A DNA stretch of 19,495 nucleotides from DASUFE01 sp036274675. GTDB taxonomy: Bacteria > Pseudomonadota > Gammaproteobacteria > HTCC5015. This document shows positions 15,208-19,495 of the stretch, piece after piece. The notes beneath the pieces are model-generated. The model ran no database searches, was not told the DNA's origin, and saw only the letters and a program-made list of their open reading frames with translations. The translations under genes were made by a program, and so were the position numbers. The stretch is taken from contig DASUFE010000104.1 in NCBI GenBank assembly GCA_036274675.1, positions 1 to 19,495 of the forward strand, written 5' to 3'. The number at the start of each line of letters is the position of its first letter. Positions within the stretch are counted from its first letter, which is position 1.

Positions 15208-15318
15208 TCTAATTAAATAGGCGCACATGGATAAATCCCGACCATGGCTACAAAACAAAAACTTATGGCCGATACCCCGGCAAATCTCAAAAAATTGGCG
15301 GGCGACCTCCTGATACAG

Positions 15319-15356
15319 AAACAGAGGCCGCAGGCTTCTGTTTCCTGCTGTTAAAT
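15319..15356 (+). other. Candidate left boundary recombination site of the cassette array
   Basis: A 10-bp hairpin (AAACAGAGGC at 15319-15328 with GCTTCTGTTT at 15334-15343, one G-T pair) is followed by GTTAAAT at 15350-15356, a perfect GTTRRRY R' core. This R' is the exact complement of ATTTAAC, the R'' of the attC at 15866, as expected for the two ends of a single excisable cassette. No R'' is seen on its own left side, so it could be a truncated attC or an attI-like site. Confidence 0.4.
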
Positions 15357-15379
15357 TCAAGAAAACCATGAGGCAATAT

Positions 15380-15865
15380 ATGAAAATTTCGAAAATCGTA
15401 AAAATCATCCTATTCGTTCAGATTGTTTTTTTAAGTTCGGGCCTCTGCTCGGCAGATGAAGCGGTTCCCAAGAAAGATGAATCCGGGTCCTTGGTTATTG
15501 CGAGGCGTACAAATATCGGGCAAGTTAACTTTTGGTTCACCGATATGGCTGAAAGCAATGCTAAAAAGGATGATAGCAGCATTGATATAGAACTACGAAA
15601 GCTATCATTTGATTTAATCATTGGGCTAAATCAAGCTGCTGGGTCGGTTGAAAAATTTGAAGCATTTGTGATTGATAAAATCATTGCTACTAAAAAAAGT
15701 GGGTTTGAACTGCGTGGTGTAGTTATAGGCGGTGAGCTTTTCGACATGAAATCCGAGGCAAGCAAAAGTAACGTATCGGTACAGAGCTTGGTTAAAGCGT
15801 TGGAGCAAAATCAGGTTCTAGTCGTAGAGAAAAAGGGCATTGTTACCTTGGAACTAAAAAGTTGA
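15380..15865 (+). CDS. Exported protein of unknown function (cassette 1)
   Basis: 161-residue protein with a signal peptide (MKISKIVKIILFVQIVFLSS, cleavage probably after the CSA near residue 26) and a mature part with no family I recognise. The mature region carries two to three amphipathic strands or helices, including NIGQVNFWFTDMAES, KFEAFVIDKIIATKKSG, FELRGVVIGGELFDM and a C-terminal KKGIVTLELKS. It is low in cysteine and rich in Lys and Ser. ATG 15380 is preferred over the in-frame ATG at 15368 because GAGG (15370-15373) then sits at ribosome-site distance. Codon use is AT-rich, unlike the genes to the left. It is followed at once by an attC, so it is the cargo of a gene cassette. Secretion suggests a surface or periplasmic role. 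Confidence 0.7.
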   Translation: MKISKIVKIILFVQIVFLSSGLCSADEAVPKKDESGSLVIARRTNIGQVNFWFTDMAESNAKKDDSSIDIELRKLSFDLIIGLNQAAGSVEKFEAFVIDKIIATKKSGFELRGVVIGGELFDMKSEASKSNVSVQSLVKALEQNQVLVVEKKGIVTLELKS

Positions 15866-15930
15866 ATTTAACAAGTAACTCAAAGCGACTCCGGCGCTAT
15901 CGCCCTCAGCATTTTAGCCAGGCGTTGTGA
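15866..15930 (+). other. attC recombination site 1
   Basis: R'' ATTTAAC (15866-15872) matches RYYYAAC and directly follows the stop codon. R' is GTTGTGA (15924-15930), GTT plus an imperfect RRRY. Between them an imperfect palindrome folds with GGCG-CTAT-CGCC at its tip. 65 bases long. Confidence 0.75.
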
Positions 15931-15940
15931 GTAAATCGCA

Positions 15941-16294
15941 GTGAAACTTTATATTGCCCGCATAATTTTTGTAATCTTATTGTTTCCGGTAGACGGTGCA
16001 TGGGGGCTTGTGGGGTGCGCAGGTTTATCCCCATTGAAAGAAGTTCATCCTGGAACACCAATGAAAGAGCCACGCATATGGCCTGAGGTTACTGTGATTG
16101 TAGAATTTGTTGTAGATAAATATGGTGTGGTAACTGAACCTAGGGTCATAGATGCTTTTTCTCCAGAGCCCTATGCAGATAGTTTTATTTCACTCTTCTC
16201 CGAGGAGGTTACCCGAACTATTTTAAAATGGAAATTTGAGGCCCCGAAAGAGTCATGCATGGCTAAACAAAAATTTGTCTTTAAATCCACCTGA
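15941..16294 (+). CDS. Small lipoprotein with TonB C-terminal domain (cassette 2)
   Basis: 117 residues from a GTG start 10 bases after the attC core. It has a hydrophobic N-terminus and a lipobox-like LVGC (Cys at 26), then a domain resembling the TonB C-terminal fold: VTVIVEFVVDKYGVVTEPRVID, VTRTILKWKFEAP and a terminal KQKFVFKS. This matches short energy-transducer-TonB-type proteins but lacks the N-terminal membrane anchor and Pro-rich spacer of a working TonB. It is probably a periplasmic or outer-membrane-attached binding domain; TonB-dependent transport is unlikely. No attC follows its stop, and its last codons overlap the frame of a truncated acetyltransferase, suggesting a deletion removed the boundary between two cassettes. 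Confidence 0.65.
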   Translation: MKLYIARIIFVILLFPVDGAWGLVGCAGLSPLKEVHPGTPMKEPRIWPEVTVIVEFVVDKYGVVTEPRVIDAFSPEPYADSFISLFSEEVTRTILKWKFEAPKESCMAKQKFVFKST

Positions 16295-16640
16295 GGAATT
16301 TCTACCCCAGATGTGCCGTCAGCAGGTTCAGTCCTATCAAGTCCTGGCGTTGCGTCATGAAGGTATTGTTAAAAGTGCGGCAGGCTTCCGCTTCGCTGAA
16401 TTTCTGGCGTGGGGCAAGGTGATTTATATAGATGACCTCACCGCTCTTGCGGAGGCAAGGTCTAAAGGCTATGCCGAATCCTTGCTTGATTGGCTCATTA
16501 AGCATGCAAAGTCTCAAGGGTGCCAAGGCATTCATCTTGATACCGGTTATATGCGCCACGCGGCCCACCGATTGTATTTACGTAAGGGGCTGCAATTTAG
16601 TAGCCATCATCTGGCATTGGAAATCAAAAAAGACACCTAA
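16293..16640 (+). pseudogene. GNAT acetyltransferase, 5'-truncated
   Basis: The frame encodes a GNAT N-acetyltransferase from EEFLPQMCRQQ onward: VLALRHEGIVKSAAGFRFAE, WGKVIYIDDLTALAEARSKG (acetyl-CoA region, with a degenerate RxxGxG/A), AESLLDWLIKHAKSQGCQGI, TGYMRHAAHRLYLRKG and FSSHHLALEI. Relatives have roughly 35-45 more residues before the EEFL stretch, with the first strand and helix. Here that region is replaced by the end of the TonB-like gene, with which it overlaps out of frame. The first in-frame ATG inside the homologous part is 16311, which would leave 109 residues. The protein is probably non-functional, although the acetyl-CoA site remains. The 5' part seems to have been lost by deletion together with an attC. 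Confidence 0.6.
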
Positions 16641-16688
16641 AAACGTTGCGGCGGACGTGAAAAACGTATTACGTAGCTGAATTTAAAT
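16635..16688 (+). other. Degenerate attC candidate
   Basis: ACCTAAA overlaps the stop of the truncated GNAT, and TTTAAAT at 16682-16688 matches TTRRRY but lacks the G. The arms pair poorly. A site is expected here because the next gene is an independent cassette, but the match is weak. Confidence 0.25.
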
Positions 16689-16710
16689 GTCAGACCGCAG
16701 GAGAGCTTTC

Positions 16711-17100
16711 ATGAGGCGTATGTGGACAACGATAGCCGTTCGAGATGTGGCAAGTAGCCTTAAGTGGTATCAGGCTCTCTTAGGCCTGGCTGCAAGCCCT
16801 CCGAACCACGACTACTATGCCCAGGTTCTTGACGCCGACGGTTCTGTTTTACTGTGCCTTCATAGCTGGGGTGATCACGACCATCCTTCCCTGGCCAAGC
16901 CAGGCAAGGAGCAACCGGGGAATGGTCTGCTCCTGTTTCTTCGGGTTGACGATTTTGATGAGACTCTTTCGCGGGCTCGTGAGCTTAAGCTTCGATTTGA
17001 AGAGGAGCCACACATCAATCCCGGTCCGCAGGCCTGGGAGTTCACTGTACGTGACCCGGATGGATACTACGTTTCCATCAGTGCCACGGCTGAAGCCTAA
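16711..17100 (+). CDS. VOC (glyoxalase/bleomycin-resistance-like) protein (cassette)
   Basis: 129-residue single VOC-superfamily module with the paired beta-alpha-beta-beta-beta units: WTTIAVRDVASSLKWYQALL, YYAQVLDADGSVLLCLHSWG, then LLLFLRVDDFDETLSRAREL and FTVRDPDGYYVSIS. DPDGYYV at the end is typical of the metal-site Glu/His strand region. Members include glyoxalases, dioxygenases and fosfomycin or bleomycin resistance proteins. The substrate cannot be assigned, and length alone fits either resistance binding proteins or unknown enzymes. AGGAG at 16699-16703 decides for ATG 16711 over the in-frame ATG at 16687. The stop codon TAA lies inside the R'' of the following attC, the classic cassette arrangement. 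Confidence 0.8.
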   Translation: MRRMWTTIAVRDVASSLKWYQALLGLAASPPNHDYYAQVLDADGSVLLCLHSWGDHDHPSLAKPGKEQPGNGLLLFLRVDDFDETLSRARELKLRFEEEPHINPGPQAWEFTVRDPDGYYVSISATAEA

Positions 17101-17154
17101 CAATTCATTCAAACCGACGCCGCTTCGCGGCGCGGCTCAATTCAGGCGTTGGAT
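17095..17154 (+). other. attC recombination site 2 (canonical)
   Basis: R'' GCCTAAC (17095-17101) and R' GTTGGAT (17148-17154) both match consensus perfectly. The 60-base site folds through GACGCCGC-TTC-GCGGCGC and has the AATTCATTCAAA...CTCAATTCAGGC arms known from the short attC sites of class 1 integron cassettes such as aadA. It is the clearest attC of the window. Confidence 0.93.
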
Positions 17155-17159
17155 TGCAT

Positions 17160-17557
17160 ATGGTTGAAATAGAAATCTCTACTGACAGAAAGCGGTTTGA
17201 CCTTGACCTGATTCACGGTTTTCTCAGTGCTTCGTATTGAGCCCTGTTGAAAGGAGCCTGGAGAACTCGCTTTGCTTCGGCGCCTTCATGGGCGGCCGGC
17301 AGGTTGCATTCGGGAGAACAATCACAGACCGGGCTGTGTTTGGATTCTTGGCGGATATTTTTGTAGTAGAGGAACACCGGGGAAAAAGTATAGGCAGAAA
17401 ACTCGTTGAGGCTATGATTAACCGCCAGGATGTAAAAGGGCTAAAGCTGGCGTTATTGGGTACACGAGATGTGCATGGGTTGTATGAGAAATTGGGATTT
17501 TCAAGGATTCCCGGCTCGGACAAAATGATGTCCATTTTTGCGAATGAGGGCGAGTGA
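17160..17557 (+). pseudogene. GNAT acetyltransferase, disrupted by a one-base frameshift
   Basis: The first part (17160-17240) reads MVEIEISTDRKRFDLDLIHG then FLSASY and hits TGA. The rest continues one frame over from 17237: SPVERSLENSLCFGAFMGGR, VAFGRTITDRAVFGFLADIF, VVEEHRGKSIGRKLVEAMI, GTRDVHGLYEKLGF. Relatives read ...ASYW-S... here, so restoring one G in TATTG(G)AGCC gives an intact protein of about 132 residues. EEHRGKSIGRKL holds the acetyl-CoA pyrophosphate loop. The family is the short GNAT type often seen as integron cargo. The ATG lies five bases after the attC core. Either a real inactivating deletion or an assembly error in a GG pair. Confidence 0.75.
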
Positions 17558-17558
17558 A

Positions 17559-17634
17559 ATGTAACAAGAATTTCGCGTGGGACGCTTCGCCGTAATACGG
17601 CTCGCGCCCCACAAATTATCGCTATGCGTAATAG
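17559..17634 (+). other. attC recombination site 3
   Basis: R'' ATGTAAC (17559-17565) is close to RYYYAAC. Long arms GTGGGACGCTTCGCCG and CGGCTCGCGCCCCAC pair imperfectly around TAATA. R' GTAATAG (17628-17634) departs from GTTRRRY at the third base. The stem is strong but the core degenerate. Confidence 0.6.
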
Positions 17635-17642
17635 GGGATGAT

Positions 17643-17987
17643 ATGGAAATAAACTGCGTTGTAATCGAGTTAAAAAAAGGCAGCCTTAGCCGCGTAAAGG
17701 AGTGGGCGGAATTTATTAATCATCGTAGAGAAGAAGCCTTGAATACCTTAAAAAACGAAGGAGTGACGGTAGAGAGTTTTTTCTTGGCAAAAATTGAAGA
17801 TAAGGACTATTTGGTAAGTTTCATGAGGGCGAAATCAATGAAACATGCGCATGAAGCAGTAAAGCATTCTATTTCAGAAATTGATGCATATCATCAGCAG
17901 TTTAAGAAAGATACTTGGCTTAAAGGAATTTTGGGGGAGACATTGGTGGATCTTTCGAGAATTTCAGATGAAGAGTCATACGCATAA
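17643..17987 (+). CDS. DUF6176-like protein (cassette)
   Basis: 114-residue cytoplasmic protein resembling the small DUF6176 family as I remember it. Features are MEINCVVIELKKGSLSRVKE, a helix with WAEFINHRREEALNTLKNEG, VTVESFFLAKIEDKDYLVSF, and a C-terminal helix with IDAYHQQFKKDTW. The alternating strand-helix-strand pattern suggests a ferredoxin-like (dimeric alpha-beta barrel) fold, as in small monooxygenase-type or ligand-binding domains; function is unknown. AGGGG (17633-17637) five bases upstream fixes ATG 17643. It starts eight bases after an attC core and its TAA stop falls inside the next attC R''. Composition is AT-rich. Confidence 0.65.
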   Translation: MEINCVVIELKKGSLSRVKEWAEFINHRREEALNTLKNEGVTVESFFLAKIEDKDYLVSFMRAKSMKHAHEAVKHSISEIDAYHQQFKKDTWLKGILGETLVDLSRISDEESYA

Positions 17988-18038
17988 GAAACGGCTAAAA
18001 ACGACTCCGGCGGCGCTGTCGCGAGCCAACCGTTGGGC
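17982..18038 (+). other. attC recombination site 4
   Basis: R'' GCATAAG (17982-17988) contains the stop codon, as in the canonical site. R' GTTGGGC (18032-18038) matches consensus perfectly. Arms AACGGCT and AGCCAACCGTT pair, with GACTCCGGCGGCGCTGTCGCG between them, similar to attC 1 and attC 6. Confidence 0.75.
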
Positions 18039-18048
18039 ATGAGACGCT

Positions 18049-18387
18049 ATGCAGAAACATACGGTCTTAATCCTTCTTTGCCTACTGGCATTGCCACTCA
18101 CCGGCGTATGCAATCAGTTGTCAGAGCCTGCTTCTGCTCAAGAGCCGCGCCGCAGTGCTCCTGTCAATGATGAGGCAACCGCAATAGAGGTTGCTGTTGA
18201 GTATTTTAAGAAGAATATTGATCCAAGTGGCCCAGGCGACGCCATGACCGGCCCACAAGTTCTTAATGACTCGGAGCGCAAGCAATGGATCGTTTCATGG
18301 TCGTTCACGAATGGCGTGGGCCGCACCGCCATTGTGGTCAACGCGGAAACGGGAAAGGCATATCAGGCTGATACTGGTACAGACTGA
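18049..18387 (+). CDS. Small exported protein (cassette)
   Basis: 112 residues starting 10 bases after an attC core. The signal sequence is MQKHTVLILLCLLALPLTGV to about residue 20; TGVC at 18-21 is a poor lipobox, so signal peptidase I cleavage or lipidation are both possible. The mature domain (about 40-112) has AIEVAVEYFKKNI, QWIVSWSFTNG, RTAIVVNAETGKAYQ, a helix followed by strands ending in a VVNAETG turn. This is similar in outline to PepSY/YpeB-like domains, though that assignment is only suggestive. The cassette 5' core TTGGGC and its 3' R'' GCCCAAA are complementary in six of seven positions, confirming its limits. Confidence 0.65.
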   Translation: MQKHTVLILLCLLALPLTGVCNQLSEPASAQEPRRSAPVNDEATAIEVAVEYFKKNIDPSGPGDAMTGPQVLNDSERKQWIVSWSFTNGVGRTAIVVNAETGKAYQADTGTD

Positions 18388-18392
18388 GATGA

Positions 18393-18476
18393 GCCCAAAA
18401 AGTGAATCGCACACTTCGCGTGCTTAGCTCGCAAACCGCTACGCGCTTTATGTGTGGCTTATTCGCGGCGTTATAC
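18393..18476 (+). other. attC recombination site 5
   Basis: R'' GCCCAAA (18393-18399), R' GTTATAC (18470-18476). The arms GTGAATCGCACAC...GCTTAGC and GCTACGC...GTGTGGCTTATTCGC pair along most of their length. 84 bases. Confidence 0.75.
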
Positions 18477-18494
18477 AAGAAGAGATATCGATAA

Positions 18495-18834
18495 ATGAAT
18501 GCAAAAACCGTAGCAACCTATGTTTTGCTTTCAGAGGCGTTAAAAATGGGGCCTCCCCCGGAAGGAAATCTGGTGGTTCCTGTGGTTCAGTCACGGCTCA
18601 ATGGAGGCAGAGCTGTATACGTCAGAAAAAATTGATCCACAAAAGCCTCATGTTAGAGATGAAATTTGGTTGCGCGGGGAAAAGGTGAGTTTTTCAATGG
18701 TGAAAAAAACGTAAAAATACAGGAAGGCGCATTTATTTTTGTGCCGGCCGGAGTAAAACACCGGTTTGAAAACTTCTCTAATGATTTCGCTGCTTGTTTT
18801 TTATGGCCCGGAAGGCGGAGAAAAAAATGCATAA
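18495..18834 (+). pseudogene. Cupin-domain gene broken by three frameshifts
   Basis: Four in-order pieces in alternating frames rebuild one cupin of about 112 residues. Piece 1 (18495 to about 18584): MNAKTVATYVLLSEALKMGP. Piece 2 (from about 18586): FSHGSMEAELYTSEKIDPQK then PHVRDEI. Piece 3 (from about 18666): LVARGKGEFFNGEKNVKIQE, GAFIFVPAGVKHRFENFSND. Piece 4 (to 18834): FYGPEGGEKNA and TAA. The cupin motifs PHxRDE and VPAGxxHRF with metal-binding His/Glu are present. Each shift can be explained by one base in a short homopolymer (GG, TTT, TTTTTT). Either a decayed cassette or indel errors. The stop again lies inside the next attC R''. Confidence 0.7.
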
Positions 18835-18891
18835 CAAATGGCTCGGAACGGCTTCAGCGCTATCGCGCCTCCGTTTTAGCCAATCGTAGGC
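18829..18891 (+). other. attC recombination site 6
   Basis: R'' GCATAAC (18829-18835), complementary in six of seven positions to the GTTATAC at the start of its cassette. Arms GGCTCGGAACGG and CCGTTTTAGCC pair. The R' reads CGTAGGC where CGTTAGGC would be expected, a missing T. Confidence 0.7.
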
Positions 18892-18918
18892 ATATAAAAT
18901 CATTCTGGAGGAATGTGT

Positions 18919-19149
18919 ATGGAGGATCAGATTATTCAACAGTTCGGAATCGGAATTTTATTGCTAGTGGTGGGCATTTCCGGTTGGTTACTGCCCTATA
19001 AATGGAATGTGCTGCGTCTTCGGCGTACTTTCGCTCAGCTTGTGTCAGAAGACACTAATATGATTATCCCAAAAATAGTGGGGACACTTTTGATATTGGG
19101 AGGCCTGGCTATTCTTCTTGTCACTTTCATTCTAGGCAAGTTTCAGTGA
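18919..19149 (+). CDS. Small two-helix membrane protein (cassette)
   Basis: 76 residues with two clear transmembrane segments (about 9-25, FGIGILLLVVGISGWLL, and about 51-72, IVGTLLILGGLAILLVTFIL) and a basic cytosolic or periplasmic loop between (KWNVLRLRRTFAQLVSEDTN). No family recognised. GGAGG at 18907-18911 selects the ATG at 18919 rather than the ATG at 18913. It is followed by an attC. Small membrane proteins of this kind are common integron cargo; an anti-phage, toxin-antitoxin or stress role is possible but there is no direct evidence. Confidence 0.7.
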   Translation: MEDQIIQQFGIGILLLVVGISGWLLPYKWNVLRLRRTFAQLVSEDTNMIIPKIVGTLLILGGLAILLVTFILGKFQ

Positions 19150-19154
19150 GGCAA

Positions 19155-19220
19155 GCTAATAAATTTTTCAAGCGTGACCTTTGCGCTGTCGCGCTTCCGC
19201 GTTTTAGAAAATCGTTATCT
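19155..19220 (+). other. attC recombination site 7
   Basis: R'' GCTAATA (19155-19161) is a poor match, R' GTTATCT (19214-19220) is a GTT core. The arms ATTTTTCAAGCGTGACCTTTGCGC and GCGCTTCCGCGTTTTAGAAAAT pair well and share GCGCTGTCGCG with attC 4. No gene was found in the following 139 bases. Confidence 0.6.
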
Positions 19221-19359
19221 ATTTCCGTTAATACCGCGGATAGAGGTGGACTGTAGGAGTGCCGTAAGAGAAAGATTGGAACTCTAAAATAACTGTGTCG
19301 TGTGTGGCCGGATGGCGCACGTGTTTCGTTATTCATGAAAACATCGGATTTCACAAATC

Positions 19360-19495
19360 ATGGAAGATCAAATCAAAAGAATAAATGCGAACCACCGGAA
19401 AATCCTGAAACTGCCTCGGGAGCAGTTGGATTGCGTTTTCGGCTCGGATAAACACAGCTTCAAGATCAATCCGCCGGTGACGCCGGACCAGATCA
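19360..19495 (+). CDS. SMI1/KNR4 (SUKH) family protein, 3'-partial
   Basis: The reading frame is open to the window edge. The 45 visible residues (MEDQIKRINANHRKILKLPR, then LDCVFGSDKHSFKINPPVTPDQI) match the N-terminus of bacterial SMI1/KNR4 (SUKH) proteins, whose next segment is usually an LPxDYxxFL motif outside the window. SUKH proteins are frequent immunity proteins against contact-dependent or other polymorphic toxins. GC content is higher than in the preceding cassettes, so it may be chromosome flanking the array, or a cassette whose promoter or leader lies in 19221-19359. The ATG has no strong ribosome site. Confidence 0.6.
   Translation, partial: MEDQIKRINANHRKILKLPREQLDCVFGSDKHSFKINPPVTPDQI

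Larger units (their letters stand above)
15351..19220 (+). mobile_element. Integron gene-cassette array (CALIN-like, no integrase in window)
   Basis: At least seven attC-like palindromes separate short, same-strand ORFs whose starts mostly lie 5-27 bases after an R' core. Base composition is AT-richer than the rest of the window. The R' at the start of a cassette and the R'' at its end are complementary in several cases: 7 of 7 for the first cassette, 6 of 7 for the cassettes ending at 18393 and 18829. No intI gene is visible on either strand. The right limit is not certain: the SUKH gene at 19360 may be a further cassette or flanking chromosome. Confidence 0.85.

Noticed and set aside
15110..15350. 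Remnant of an integron integrase next to the array
   Set aside because: Both strands were read for tyrosine-recombinase-like sequence. None seen.
15244..15354. 36-codon ORF just left of the cassette array
   Set aside because: Possible but unsupported: no ribosome site or family, and it overlaps the hairpin and R' core of the presumed boundary site.

Overview
The window looks like chromosomal DNA from a GC-rich proteobacterium, most likely a gammaproteobacterium. This rests on gene content: a DUF2058 (YaiL-type) protein, a cbpA-cbpM pair, a polyserine-linked secreted protein with a GlyGly-CTERM-like tail, an RsbT/RsbX partner-switch set, and a run of integron attC sites. It is an inference, since no rRNA or other strong taxonomic marker is present.

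Layout. (1) 1-1994: end of a polysaccharide operon with a GT4 glycosyltransferase (cut by the window edge) and a membrane GT2 glycosyltransferase. (2) 2545-5718, minus strand: a 1057-residue secreted protein made of two about 500-residue copies of the same module joined in one frame, with a GlyGly-CTERM-like tail and a second signal-peptide-like stretch at the junction, then a 55-residue polyserine tract and a divergent tail. (3) 6392-9787: two convergent signalling operons. The plus-strand one is rsbT, a NarL-type response regulator and a PilZ protein. The minus-strand one is an RsbX-like phosphatase, missing two expected metal-binding aspartates, and a second closely related regulator. Between them (8004-8460) lies repeat-rich DNA. 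(4) 10056-11412: cbpA-cbpM behind a sigma-32-like promoter. (5) 11413-12047: no convincing gene but a strong orphan intrinsic terminator. (6) 12048-14240: two tandem paralogous exported TPR-FKBP prolyl isomerases of identical length, separated by a repeat related to the one at 8052-8448. (7) 14555-15109: DUF2058 protein.

(8) From about 15350 to at least 19220 the sequence changes character: AT-richer, short same-strand ORFs, each followed by an imperfect palindrome with RYYYAAC...GTTRRRY ends. I read this as an integron gene-cassette array without an integrase in view (CALIN, or part of a larger chromosomal integron). Cargo: a secreted protein of unknown function, a TonB C-terminal-domain lipoprotein, a 5'-truncated GNAT, a VOC protein, a frameshifted GNAT, a DUF6176-like protein, a small exported protein, a cupin gene broken by three frameshifts, and a two-helix membrane protein. 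A SMI1/KNR4 (SUKH) gene runs off the right edge. The broken genes are confined to this array, which fits relaxed selection on silent cassettes but could in part be indel errors in the assembly.

The strongest leads are the cassette array, the fused double-module GlyGly-CTERM-like protein, and the degenerate RsbX-like phosphatase within a split stressosome-type module.
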